DNA of 64,000 nucleotides. Origin: Heterobilharzia americana. Its lineage: Eukaryota; Platyhelminthes; Trematoda; Strigeidida; Schistosomatidae. Every line of letters begins with the position of its first letter. The first letter of the stretch is position 1. Shown here in pieces: positions 46,700 through 59,329 of the stretch. The notes under the pieces were generated by a model, which was not told the DNA's origin, made no database searches, and worked only from the letters and a program-made list of their open reading frames with translations. Where the stretch lies: positions 112,248,741 to 112,312,740 of the forward strand of contig OX104127.1 of NCBI GenBank assembly GCA_944470555.2. Direction: 5' to 3'. Made by a program: the position numbers and the translations under genes.

Positions 46700-47003
46700 G
46701 CATAAAAACGAAAGTTCGCTACCTCGTCGACACTGGCGCAGAAGTAAGCGTTATTCCCGCATTTATAAAAGGGGGTCATCATGACCCATCCTTCAATCTC
46801 CAAACAGCTAACGGCAAGGCGATGGAGACATTTGGGAGACGGTATGCCTACCTCAACTTAAGTTTGCATAAACCTATTCACTGGATTTTCCTCCTGGCTG
46901 ACGTTTCTATGCACATCATTGGCACGGATTTGCCAAGCCGTTTTGATCTACTCGTGGATGCTCACCGCCAACGTCTGATAGATAACGACACAAAGTTATC
47001 TAA
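46700..47003 (+). pseudogene. Ty3/gypsy aspartic protease
   Basis: The frame reads RYLVDTGAEVSVIP (active-site Asp-Thr-Gly at 46729-46737), then GRRYAYLNLSLHKPIHWIFL and IIGTDLPSRFDLLVDAHRQR, where IIGTD is the second conserved strand. A stop at 46666 separates it from gag in the same frame. Core residues look intact. Confidence 0.8.
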
Positions 47004-48700
47004 TAATAAAAATAAATTTCGAATAATAGGTTATACAAACGCATGCCCTTTGTACAGACAACACCTGAACGCTATTGTTGTTTGTGAGTCTGAGAAAAGT
47101 AAGAAAGGACACGTTGGTATACCATACATAGTCTGCCAGGATGCAGTTGTTCAACCGTTGCTGGCTAAAAATATTAGATATTAACTCTTTCGCTATATAA
47201 CGGTGGTGAATAGTAACACAGGCCTTATCGCCCAGTATGAGCTTTGAGCAGGCACCTGTGATTAGGCCTCTACACTTCAATTAATGGGTAGCATAATCAG
47301 CAAACGTACATAGGGTATCAAAAGCCAAACAATAGTAAAGCTCAAAAAGTTGCGAATGATCAATAAGTTATTGATGTTCATAGGCAGCGCGCAAAACTAG
47401 ATTCAAATCATGGTATAGACCGATGATATAGCTTGGAACCGGTGGCGCTTGGTATCATGCAGCATGTAGTGACTGTTCGGTTCAGTGCCATTGGGAACAA
47501 ATTTACAGGGATAAATTAAGCTAAAATCATCACTCTTTCCAGAAACTGTTCCCATTTTGCAGCCCACGAAGCGTAAGGTCTCATCATTAAGCCACTCATT
47601 ATGTCTTCACGGTTGGCGTTTCATCTGAGGTCAGTCTCGGTTCTCTTCTTTATGAGGCGGGTGGGTGCTATTAGTCGGAGAGCCCGCACGTTTGGATACA
47701 AACAGCATGTAATGCCAACATTTCTAGGAACAACCCAATTGAAGCCATGAATTTGGGGTGAACCGTCAAATTAATCAGAATGCAGCGGTTTCTTTGTGAA
47801 TCTGCCTATGAGAGAGAAAAGGAAACAGGGGTATAGAACAATTTATTGAGTGTTTAAGTCAATGCGAAGCAAGATATGGACATAGTAACCAAAGAAGGAG
47901 AGATCGGATGTAGATTTAAGAGTTTTTGCGCGACAATTATCTGTCTTTTCGGTAATAAACTATGGCGAGATGGTGACCTGACTTTTGCACACGATAAACA
48001 CAAAGTATAGCACTGGAACTATCTGTCTGGACGGCGGGGCATATCGGCCAAGACGTCGAATTTAGAATTTAAGAGACAAGGGAAAAGTGGTCGCCATGCA
48101 TACAGGCGTATGCAGAGGCCTCTGAATACGAAGTTTCGGCGTGAAGAAGTGAACTATTGGGAGTCACACTGTGTAGAAAGTAAGACAATATGATGTATGG
48201 ACGTTTGCGAGGAATTCTGAGGACAGACTTTTCGGCAGTACAACTAAGTGGATTTGGACGTCGTTTTAGGCCAGATGAGTATCCTGTTTACCATGTAAAC
48301 CGACCTAATATGATGGTACTGGCTATACAACAGAGGGGAACTGCCTGATACACAATGTTCTCACCGTTGCAAGTTAAGAGCTATTTAACCCATTGAAAAG
48401 ACCATAGACAGAGATCCCACCTATAATTATTCCTAAGTTGCTATCAGTTTCACTACCTTGGAGACGCTAGGGTCCTTCAGAGCCGTCTCTGAGTGCCTCT
48501 GTTGAAAGGCATCTATCTACAAACAGACTGCAGATATCACCTGAACCCAAAAGCAAGTTGATAAGGCGCTTAAACTGCGACACCGAGGTGCTTCTGCGTA
48601 CAATTACGGTGAGCCTATTCCAGATCAAGCTGTAATATGTAGTAAAGAATTTACATCTGACCTGTTGATTGGTGGCACTACCTACGTAGGTCCGAGTTCA
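47004..48700. other. Unexplained insert between protease and RT of the gypsy element
   Basis: In CsRn1-type elements the protease and RT are joined by a short linker; here about 1.7 kb separates them. It begins at an AATAATAAAAATAAA run and shows no recognisable protein, RNA or repeat. The last 150 bp may be native pol. Confidence 0.55.
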
Positions 48701-48719
48701 GCCATCGTTAGAACCAAAC

Positions 48720-49560
48720 AGTCAGGGGACGCGTCCTACCGAGCAGTTTTGGAGAAATGTCCAGAGTTAAAACAACCGAAGCACACTCTTCCATGCACAA
48801 CCAGAAACGTTATGCATGACGCCACAACCAGAGGTCCACCTGTGGCATCTGAAGCTCGGCGTCTAGCTCCTGATAAGCTAAAAGCTGCGAAGAGTGAATC
48901 CGACCACATGCTGGAACTAGGCATTATCAAACCTTCAAGTGGTCCTTCGGCATCACCATTGCATGTGGTTCCCAAAAAGGATAGCAGCGACTGGCGTCCA
49001 GCCGGTGATTGCCGAAGGCCGAACGCCAGAACAACACTGGATTGCTACCCGGTACCTCAAGTTTACGACTTGAATATGATGTTATGCGGAATAAACGTTT
49101 TCTCCAAAACCGATCTGGCCAAAGCGTACAACCAGATACCCATGGCAGCAGTAGATAGCATGAAAACAGCCATTATTACTCCTTTGGCCTGTTTGAATTC
49201 CTGCGCATGCCACTTGGTCTTCGGAGTGCAGCACGAACATTCCAACGCTTTATGGATGATGCCTTTCATGGTTTGAATTTTCCTCACGTCTATATCGATG
49301 ACCGTCTAATTGCGAGTCCAGATAAGGAGACTCACCTCAAACATTTGGACCTCGCATTCGAAAGACCTAAAAAACATGGCATCACAGTCAACTTACAGAA
49401 GTGTGAAATAGGAGTTGAATCACTCAGCTTCCTTGGGCATACCACTAACAACAAAGGAATACGCCCATTGAGAGATAAAGTGGTGGCCGTCACAAACTAT
49501 CCAGAGCCAACCACTGCGAAACATCTCCGCACTTTCAATGTCCTGGTAAGTTATTAACGA
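48720..49560 (+). pseudogene. Ty3/gypsy reverse transcriptase
   Basis: VASEARRLAPDKLKAAKSES, MLELGIIKPSSGPSASPLHV, DCYPVPQVYDLN and FSKTDLAKAYNQIPM are gypsy RT blocks. Near 49180 a frameshift moves to the frame with RMPLGLRSAARTFQRFMDDA and HVYIDDRLIASPDKE (YIDD catalytic motif intact), then FLGHTTNNKGIRP. The frame stops at 49557 before the RNase H tether. Confidence 0.85.
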
Positions 49561-49587
49561 AGGTTTGTTCCCAACTGTGCCTCTGTC

Positions 49588-50100
49588 ATGAGACCACTAA
49601 CACATCTACCTCGAGGAACTACGAAGTTCATGACTCTGGACAACGTGGCTCGACTTACTTTCTCTGAAGTCAAGGAAGCCATTTCAAACGCAACCATACT
49701 CATGCATCACGACCTCCATGCTCCTTTGAGCATCACCGCTGATGCATCTGACTCAGTAATTGGAGCAGTTTTGCAACAACTGACTGACAACCAGTGGTAA
49801 CCGTTAGCCTTCTTCTCGAAGCGGCTGCAAGACGTGGAAACAAGATACAGTACATTTGGTAGGGAACTCCTAGCTATGCACTGTTCTGTACGCCATTTTC
49901 GACATTTGGTGGAAGGTCGTGACTCCATTATTTTCACAGACCACAAACCGTTAACCCTCTCTCTCGGCTCGGCAACAGACAAATACTCCCCGTGTGAGTC
50001 ATGACAACTGGGTTGCGTTTCCCAGTTCACATCAGACATCCGCCACATTTCTGGAGCAAACAACTCTGTAGCCGATGCACTATCACGAATAGCTCTGATA
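49588..50100 (+). pseudogene. Ty3/gypsy RNase H
   Basis: ITADASDSVIGAVLQQLTDN (first Asp), a premature stop after Trp at 49798-49800, then FFSKRLQDVETRYSTFGREL (Glu) and FTDHKPLTLSLGS (Asp). A second shift near 50000 precedes ISGANNSVADALSRI. Catalytic residues are kept, but the frame is broken at least twice. Confidence 0.8.
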
Positions 50101-50172
50101 AATCACATCGAGGGCGTTGATCTCGTTGGACTAGCTCGGCGTCAAAAGGAAGACCTTGAGCTGCATCATGAG

Positions 50173-51393
50173 TTGTCGTCCACAACTCTCAAGCTGCGAC
50201 TCTGTCCGGTTGGATCAGACAAGGAAACGATTTTGTGCGATATCTCTGCTAGTCAACCACGCCCAGTAGTTCCGAAGAGTTGTCGACACAACGTCTTCAA
50301 CACGTTGCACAAATTCTCTCACCCAGGTGTACGAGCCACCATCAGGCTTATCGCACAACGTTTCTGCTGGCCTGGGATGAACAAAGACGTTAAGGAGTGG
50401 GCTCAGTCGTGCTTAGCTTGCCAAAAGTGCGAAGTCACGCGACACACGAAAAGCCCTCTAGACTCATTTCTAGCCCGAGACATGCGTTTCTACCAAGTCC
50501 ATATAGATATTGTAGGGCCCCTATCAGAATCTAATGGATGCACCTACCTTTTCACTTGTGTTGATCGTTTCACACGATGGCCGGAAGCAGTACCTGTTAG
50601 GGGAATCACTGCCGTAACAGTTGCTCATGTTTTCGTCGAAAGATGGATCACGAGCTTCGGATGTCCATCTTACGTCACAACCAACCGTGGGCGCCAATTT
50701 AAGTGCGGATTATTTCACGCTGTAACTGCACTTTTAGGTTGCACCCGGTTCCGAACGACAGCCTATCATCTACAAGCAAATGGGATGGTAGAGCACTTCC
50801 ATCCACAGCTGAAGGCTTCTCTTTCAGCTGCAAACATACCTAGGTGGACCGAGGCTCTGCCTCTAGTCCTACTAGGTATTCGTAACACCTTGAAAGTTGA
50901 TGCTGGATGTACCTCTGCAGAACTCGTCTATGGGACCACTCTTCGCCTACCAGGTGAATTTGTTTTCCCTCCAATTTTCAAACATATTTTCGACAGGACA
51001 TCTTACGTGACTAGGCTTACAAACGCAGTGCGTCCAGTTAGGTCTACTCCTGTCAGACCTCAAACGACTGATGTCTTCGTTCACCCCAGTTTACAAAAGA
51101 CATCACACATGTTTATTCGCCCCGACGCCGTTCGTCGACCACCTGAACCACCCTACAACGAGCCATTCAAAGTGATCAAGCGACACGAGAAATTCTACAC
51201 AATTGAGCTGGACGGACGTGAAGATACTATCAGTATAGACCGTTTGAAACCAGCTTATTTCGAAGACAACCCCATTATAAGTGACGTTTCAGCTCGCTGT
51301 AGCCGGTCGGCGGATAGCCCAGTTATCGAAATTCTTGACGATGTGACTAGTAAGGCACAGATACAACAACAACCGGCGCAACAAAAAACATGA
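50173..51393 (+). pseudogene. Ty3/gypsy integrase with second catalytic Asp changed to Asn
   Basis: A 406-codon open frame. The HHCC zinc finger is present (HKFSHPGVRATIRLIAQ with CLACQKC). In the DDE core the first Asp is in QVHIDIVGPL, the second is Asn (TTNRGRQF where the family has TDRGRQF), and the Glu is kept in NGMVEHFHPQL. The C-terminal GPF/Y-like part includes EPFKVIKRHEKFYTIELDGR and DRLKPAYF. It is the longest open frame in the window, but the Asp-to-Asn change should abolish strand transfer. Confidence 0.88.
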
Positions 51394-51479
51394 TCAAGTC
51401 CAACCTGATATGTAATATTTTGATTTTCAGTCGACAAGTGCATTCATACATTCGTACATAGGCCTCATAAATGCATTAC

Positions 51480-51815
51480 TCGCAGGGAGTGTAGTAATAT
51501 TCCCCAGAATTATCAACGTCTGTGATAATCCCCGAAAGGCCCTCACAACTAGCCATGCCGGGGAGAATGTTTCCGATAGGCTATGTGATCCTACTTGTGA
51601 GTCTCATATAGGCTTAAGGGCCTTCAAGAGGTATGCAGAGCATACAGCAGCCACCAGAAAACACTTGCCAACCGTTGCCTTCCCTGTGCGCTTGAGTGCG
51701 CAATAAATCTGTAACGTTTTGCCGCTCCCTTTCTATCTACAAGGAACCGAGCAGCCCTCAAGAGCGAAGCCTAAGGTTCATCCATAAATGGCCAAATACA
51801 TCTGCCACAAGGAAG
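51480..51815 (+). repeat. Polypurine tract and possible 3' LTR
   Basis: GCAGGGAG followed by TGTAGTAATATTCCCCAGAA at 51489 looks like a polypurine tract and LTR start, and AATAAA lies at 51702-51707. Only the first 30 bp or so resemble the 5' LTR; the rest does not match by eye. The right edge is a guess. Confidence 0.45.
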
Positions 51816-54800
51816 CATCAGTCACAAAAGTGAAATGTGCACTACACGGGTACTAGAGATTTGCACATAAGACATTAGGCCATACATATAATGCAAGGTG
51901 TGACGTTCCAGGTGCGTATAACATATATACATACATACGTTAACGAACAACTTCGAAGTTCTTCGGTTCTTCACTCCATGCTTTCTGTCTTGTTGATGAA
52001 AACTTGCAACTAAACCAGAATGACGATATTTTACCATTATTTTCCTCAGTCTCCAAACAACTTCCAGCGACGAAGTGGTGCAGCCTGCAATGAACACCTT
52101 CATGTGTCAAGTGAACCCTACCGATGTAAGCATACTTAAGACATCACATTACTATTCATCCATTAACCCTTTACCTACGTGTGCTGACCCCTCGAATAAA
52201 CCTCAAAAACGAACGAAATATGGCCGCTGGGGCGACCTCAGAGGCAGCCCTAGCAACTGTTGAAATAACCAATCAAACTATAGTGTTCCGACTAGAAAGG
52301 GTTTTCCACGAAGTAAAGAGACGAAACTGGTTATCCCAGGAGTTTCCAGAGTGGCTTTCAAAGTCGTCTGGCTGCTGCTCAACAGGGGCACAACTGCAAC
52401 GCACGGCCTCATGGCAGCCGTGGCCAACACGTGATTAATTTGGCATGAACAAACAAAATCAGGACGTTTCTCTGTGTGAGTCGCAATACCTCCTCTTTAG
52501 CACATCCTCAAGCTTCGGTGAATGGTTAAATCGCTTAGGTGGTATAAAGAACCCGCTGCGGTACGTCAGTTTATGGTCATAACCTTGCAAGCGTATTCCC
52601 CCGAGGAAATGATTCAGTATGGGCATGAATTCGTTGGATCACTCCCTCTTCTTCCTCGCATGATGAATTTACACACTGATTAAACACAGTTAGCCCCCGC
52701 GTTTCTGTCATAAAGCCTTCTACCTATGAATCAACACAGAACCTCGACATGTAATCCAGCTTGTTTCACTCGTTTATGATGCAATGTTTTCCTTCTTTCG
52801 GTCCAGGAGTGGCTACCACCTGGGACGGAGAAGAGATATTAAACATCAAAGATTTTCACCGGCGGGTCTGACAACCGTACCCATAAAAGTGATGTACACC
52901 TGTATATTCAGGAATAGACATTATTATTAGCTGTATTGAGTCAAAGGGCTGAGCAGTCACAGCTAGATAACGATTTCGTTCGTTGACCTCAAGTATGAGC
53001 AGTCGGTGCCGATAAAAAAATACGAAGTTAAAATTTTTAAATTTTTACAAATGTGAGGTCAATTCTGTAAATACTCCGTGTAAGTGCATAAAAATTCAAG
53101 CACAACCCAAGTGTCCATCGCCTACGTGGTTGTTGATCTAGTGAAGTACTTTGTAGGCATTCGGGTGGCTAGGATGAAACTGCCGATAACATAACAAAAG
53201 CTCCCCCTTAATATGCGGAATCAGGCCTCTTAATTATAGGTCGCCCTTGATTTCAAAACCTTTGTCCCTATCAGTGGGAGCATGGGATCCTCGTGGACGT
53301 GGGCAACCGCGAATTAAAGATTTCGCCATTTATATTGTTCGCACACCCTGTTCCGAGGGAAGATTGCTGCAGAAATTTTCTCGCACTTACTACTATGAAA
53401 AAGATTTTTGGTGAGTTACCCAGAATTTAGACTAACATGGTCACCTTTGTGAAATTCACCTCTTTCTTCTTTCCACCTCAATGTTAAGGCCATCACAGTC
53501 TTTGACACTTGATATGGTCTCCTGCAGTGCATGCCGGCCGCTTATTTCCACAAGACATAATTGGCCAGGTTGTTGGAATTCTGTGAAAAACAGAATTTCG
53601 GATCACACTGTTTGAGATTATAGCACTGCTCCAAAATACAACGACCAAAATGGCCGCATGAAGTCAGTGCGACTACGATGTAAACAATGTATTTTATATG
53701 ACGACAGTTTCATGAACCAGATCCCAGTCACATGGGTGCTATCACTCCCTATTCCTACAGTCAGCTCTATGAACAATAAACGGTACAGGCATGTTATCAC
53801 TCAAGTTATTTGTAGTGGCAGTGAAGTTTCGGTAGGACTTGCATCCGCAGCAATTTGGGAATATGCAACTAAAGTCAATATATTACAAGTATTGGTAGGG
53901 GTTCCTTGAGATTCTGCACCAAAAGTGTGACCCAGCGAATGACGAATCAAGTCGAATACATTGTTACTTGTAGTTGTGAATGATGGGTCTTTGAGTTAAC
54001 GGAAACAGCATCATTCTCTGATATCTCTACATTTTTCAGTTTCGGTGAGCAAGTTTAAGGGCGAAAGGTTTCGCCAGAATGACAAGTGGATGAAAGCGAA
54101 GACTCTTTTATAAGCCGATCCGTGAGGTGCAGAAGAACTTCGGAGGTTGATTCCTCCGAGCCCTTAAAAATCTAACACTGGGTTTTACGCATCCTCTCAA
54201 GACCTTTATCTCCCCCAGTAGTTTGTGAGTTTCACTTGCGCTCATCCGATGCTAAGCCCCACGTTGAAAGACCGTAGTTTTTCATTATCCAACACCTCAA
54301 TAGGTAGTGAACAGCATGTACCCGTCTTCTTCATCTCTCGAAAGCAAACTGAGGAGAATGTGGTGCGAAAACGGTATCCGGAATTGGATAGTAATAGATT
54401 TTAGTGTAAACTTGATGGCTTCCTTCGTGGCATCACACTTATGAAGCATGACTAAAATAATTCCTCGCCAGTCCTGGGTATTTCCAAGGCAACGAAATTT
54501 CTTGAGTGGAAAGGCAGAAAATGTAAATGGTAAATTTTGATGATACATTTTACTGCGCTCAAATAGTTCAAATTACCTTGCCCTTTTACGAAGAAAACAT
54601 TTTCATCCCTGTTGTCTGCATGCGGCATTTAAGTGAATTTACACGTTGTCGGGAATGTTCATGTGTAGCCATGAGCAAGAAATAAAGTGCAAAATAGGTA
54701 AATGCAAATGACAAGTGCGCCCATAACTTATGTCGGTGGGAACTTTATTCATTTTCTTACCGGATCAGCTGTGTCGGGGAATCAGTGTTTCGGCCCCGGC

Positions 54801-57000
54801 CAAATCCGCAATAGACTTATTATGTAATAAGTGTCCGGACCACCCTTGCAAGGATATGATGGAAGGCTTTGGGAAGAAAGTGCGATCGGATTATTATGTG
54901 AGTAGGTTTTGGTGTGACCCCCTGAAGTTCTGACAACCGTGAAAAGATAATCCGAACGTTTCACTGCATATACCGCGCCTCTACAACAGCGTCACGACCG
55001 AAATCCAAGTATTTGGATATGGATGCAGTAAAGCATTCCATGGAACCATGTTAATGCCATTCAGGAAAGCTGCTATACTCTTTTCTACACTTTACCAAGA
55101 TTTTCCTGAGCCATCCATGGTTAAACATTACATTTTGACAATACTACAAAGTGCATATTTTAGAGAGGGCTCTTTTAGTTCCTTGTACACAATGTAAATG
55201 CAGTGGACGTCTGGAGTAAACTGCAAGACGTAGTTTAAATGATGATACGTATCATTTGGATGTATATACCTTGTGGCTTTAAACATATGATGGACGGATT
55301 TATGGCCAGTTAGTAGTGGTCAGTCGCCGCCAGCAGTTTCGCAATGCATATGATGGACTTTGGTCGGTTCTTGAATAAAACAAGCAGTATCGAACTATTA
55401 AGTTTTTCCGGTGAAATGCGGCATGTTGAGAAGTGTCCTGTTTAGTTTTTAACTATCTTCTTGTGATGCTCCGAGTAACTTGATACAATTCTGAAAAGTA
55501 TCTCCAGGTCCTCTAGCTGAAGAATGATAGGATTCACAGGAATATCTCCTGAATCTCCTCTTCGTGCCTCGGACGATGTATTAAAAATCATACAAACGGC
55601 GATTTCCCGAATCTTCACCGAACTTTCAGGGCAAACATTCACGCGAGACCCCGCTGGAAGTGCATCATTTCCAAAGTTCGGTCCCACCGAGATCGCTTAT
55701 AATGTAATGGATGTCTCATCAACCGTCACAGTAAATTTCTCAGGCCTTTCTACTGTGACAGTTTGAGCTACGACCGGCCGTTAGCTCTCGAGTGGTTTTC
55801 GAATCATGACTTCTCATGGTCACAAGATCATAGAACACTACAGTAGATGGTAAAAGAACCCCTCAAATCTAGGTGAATTTCGAGAGTGGTCTGCTGGAAG
55901 TAGACGTGGCGTTATGGTCAACTAAACGGTCTAAAAATATCTATAGATCTTGACTGTGTGCTGATTCGACCGGAGAAATACTCGATCCCTGCCAACAAAG
56001 GTGAGCCACATTGAAAGTAGGGAGTGGTGTTGGTTATGACATAAAATCAATTTCTTCCCTTCTATCACCAATAAAAGACAAATCCATCTGAAGCCATTTG
56101 AAACTAAGGTGTCAAAGTCACTAATGGATGGAAAATCAAAACGTCAAAAATTTCATACTGGCCGGTTTTAATACTTGATATCCGGCTAACTGTTAGGTGA
56201 AACTTCGATTTGCACTCACTGCATAAACATTAAGAATTGTCGCCGCACAGCCTCAGCAAGGGACAAGCGACCATTCTCAGTCCATTGCCGTTTCTTGTCT
56301 CTATAAATGACGCACCAGCAACCCCAAGCTCCCACTTGCTGTCATGTGATTATGATCTCAAGGCCTGGAGCGAGATATAAGGGCCAATGGGTATCTTCGC
56401 CATATGGGGGAACCTTTCTAAAATCGTTGACCGCGCAACTGAATACCGGCTGCTTCCCGACGCGAGGTGTTGAACATTAACGGTCAACAAGGACAGATAT
56501 CACTTACGTTATTATTCCCCATGGGGAGTAAGCCTCTCTCGTATAAGCACTCAAAAGGAGCAAGGGGTTTCTGGAACTGACATATACGATGAGTCTGTCC
56601 TATTTCACCTTAAAGTCAACAGGGCGTATGGAGTCCTAGAGTTTCTGTCTGTAACTCCAGGGAGTATAACGAGGGGTCTTTTAATCGCAACGTGTATATC
56701 CTCCTGAACTAAGGAAAAACTTGGCAGTCATATCCCCAAACTTGGATGAGGACATAGGAAGCCGAGAACTGTCCGGAAAAGGCCCACGAAGGAATTGATT
56801 AGGCTACGGTACAAACCATATATGGATTGTTCAGCTCCTCGTAAGATGCGTTTGGTACAATAAGGAAGGACACAAAGAATGTGGCCATCGTTTGTGGTGT
56901 CTCCAACAATTCCCTTAATTCAAGCCAACTGCTTTTTAGCTTTTAATCGCAAACACCACCTTAGGAGTCACCTTTAGGGAGTACAGCATTATAGAGCACG
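51816..57000. other. Unassigned block, richer in GC than the introns
   Basis: No protein motif, tRNA-like box or hammerhead was recognised in this 5.2-kb stretch. Several short ORFs (for example 52181-52438, 54730-54933, 55524-55766) lack support. It is probably decayed LTR or LINE sequence. Confidence 0.4.
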
Positions 57001-57004
57001 TTCG

Positions 57005-57208
57005 ATGATCTACACTGACTCATTGGCGGTTACAATGTGTAAACTGTGGAGATTCTTTCGTGAAGAAATTGTAACGGTTCCTTCTCCTGATGCCTCGAAG
57101 GGGGGACTAGAAGCAAACCCAAAGTACTTTGGTACAAAAGAGCTATACCTAAGTAACTGTACCTTGTTTTATAAACCAAGTGTAGCAGCACCACCCACGG
57201 CAGGCTGA
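57005..57208 (+). pseudogene. CR1-like LINE 3' end fragment
   Basis: DSLAVTMCKLWRFFREEIVT and SPDASKGGLEA match, position for position in sense, NSFAATVCKLRDSFPSAIVT and SFDTFKRRL at 60060-60150, the C-terminus of a CR1-like RT. Only this end remains. Confidence 0.6.
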
Positions 57209-57309
57209 TTATTGCGGTTTGTGTTTCATACTGCTTTTCTGGAGCCGCTACCGCGTTAGATAAAATGTTAATACAATTTACTAGAGCAACTCTCAAACTG
57301 AACATTCCA

Positions 57310-57440
57310 CAGGTCCTCATTATGGGGGATCATAACTTTCCTCAACTCTTTACCACTGAAAATCCATCTGGCGCTTTAAAAACCCCTCGGGAATTGTTGC
57401 TGGAAAACTCCTTGACCGAACACGTCTCTCACTAACTCGC
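57310..57440 (+). pseudogene. CR1-like endonuclease fragment
   Basis: VLIMGDHNFPQLFTTENPSG and RELLLENSLTEHVSH read like the GDFN and following blocks of a CR1 endonuclease. A short continuation in another frame (GVPTRLFFTNQFI) supports it. Confidence 0.55.
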
Positions 57441-57794
57441 TAGGGGTTTGATGGTATGGCGTCCCGACCAGATTATTCTTCACAAATCAGTTCATCGGGG
57501 TAAACAACTTCTGTGTTCTCAGCCTCTGCAGCAATCTTGCTGCAGAAAATATCACTGCTTACTTCATCACCACCATTTCGCTCCAAACGGACAACTGTGT
57601 GGTAGGTCTAGCTGTCTCGACCAACTGTTACAGCTCAGATTGCTGTATCTGCAGCAAAATATATCTCACTAACATCCACCTCCAGGACTCGGTAGTTTTT
57701 GAACTTCGACAGAGTTGCAGGGACAGACAATTGAAGGTAAGGTCGAAAGTCTTCTGTTTACTGCTGCGCATTTTCAGCGCTCTACTCCTCTTAT

Positions 57795-58930
57795 CTTCAT
57801 CTGTTCATTAGCATTAATGTGCATGGTAAAAGTGTGCTGACCCCGAAAAAGGCAAGCGGTAGAAATGCTTTGAGTACAACCTCGCCGCAGTCACTGACCA
57901 CCTCATTCTCAGTAGTTACTAGGGCTGGAGCTACGAAACGCCAAAAGGTGGCAAAGAAAGCAACTGAGGATGCAAACGCACCGCCAAAGTCCACCTCTCT
58001 CGATCGGTCACAATCACGGCTTATAGCACTTGAAGTTAGCCGTGCAACCAGTTCTCCCGGCACTGTAAACGTCACTTTACCCAGTCAAGTAAACCCAGAG
58101 CCCCATGCTACTCCCTGAGCCCACCCCGATCCTCCGGTGAGAACCACTAAGCGGAAACGTCAAAGAGTAGGGCATAAACGTTTGGGAAAACCTCAAGAAC
58201 ATGATGACAAATGCCACACATGTGCTCTCACTGTCACTAAAAGTGATGCTGCCTTTGGGTGCAACAGGTGGGTGTACTACCGATGTGGCAAAGTGCCACA
58301 TCACTACTATAGCTTCATGACGCATCACCCGTGCACGTGGTTTTGGTACATTTGCCCACAGTACCGTCTGAGACCGCACCTAGCTTCAGGCTTACTCAGA
58401 GTAACCGATAAATCTCCCGTAATCAAAAAGCAGGTATCCGTCCAAACCACCGTAAGAGAGGATATTCACTCTCCAGATGATTTTGTCAATGGCCTACTGA
58501 AGACCAAAAACCTGAGAGGTTCTAAGCCGAACAAAACACTGCCTACACCAACGACAACGGCATCCACCTCAAGCCGTGGGGCCGCACCAGAAACAGCAAT
58601 CAGTGGACAACATAGAGAATGGGTCACGGTGGAAAAAAGACCCGAATCACCCGTGAAAAAGCACCTACAGCATCGAATAATATTGGTATCACTGACCGAT
58701 CTAGCTCTGTCGTTCTGTTAAACGTTCCCGTCTGTGATGATAGCCTTCTGGAACATAAGGACAAGTTTGACAGGCGGCAGTGGGATTCCCTCTGTGCCAT
58801 GCTAGGTCTGGGCGTTCTTGAGGCAAGACTGTGCCGACTATACAAAGGCACCCACCCACCCGCAGGGGAGCCTCCCCAACGAGAGTGACTCTAGGCTCAA
58901 CTAGAGACGCTGGAAAGTTCCTTTTTACTG
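57795..58930 (+). pseudogene. CR1-like LINE ORF1 with zinc-finger motif
   Basis: Two open pieces (57819-58118 and 58137-58721) form a basic, Ser/Pro-rich protein with a PHD-like finger: DKCHTCALTVTKSDAAFGC, then RWVYYRCGKVPHH and FWYICPQY. After a shift near 58620, SSVVLLNVPVCDDSLLEHKD and FDRRQWDSLCAMLGLGVLEA follow, the ORF1 C-terminal type seen in schistosome CR1/SR1-like elements. At least one finger Cys is replaced. A host PHD gene is less likely given the RT next door. Confidence 0.62.
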
Positions 58931-59329
58931 TAACCATTTAAGCCATTTTCCCCTTTCCACTTGCCATAAGTTAGCCTCACTTACCTAAGTTCTTCATACC
59001 TTTGCACCCCTACTCGCCTTACGTGGGTGTTTAGTAGATTACTCCATTGGTTCACTTTTCCTCTTTTCTTCTACTTACACAAACACTTTCTGGGTCCTCT
59101 CTTCACTATCCCCAACCCTCTCTAGCGACCAGTCCTAACAATTGTCTGGCAACTCGACATCTGAAGAAGCCAACAGCCGCTCAGTCCAAGGCAAACAAAT
59201 CAACACTTAACTTCCCGTTCTGTAAATCACAGCTATAGCAGACGAGTGGCTAGACCTACTGCATCGGAATCCGCTAAAGATCTGGAGTCGTTACGCAAGA
59301 CCAAGAAGCGAGCGCGAAGAAATCAATTG

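Noticed and set aside
58137..58721. Host PHD-finger protein
   Set aside because: The finger is typical of CR1-like ORF1 proteins and CR1-like RT follows in the same orientation.
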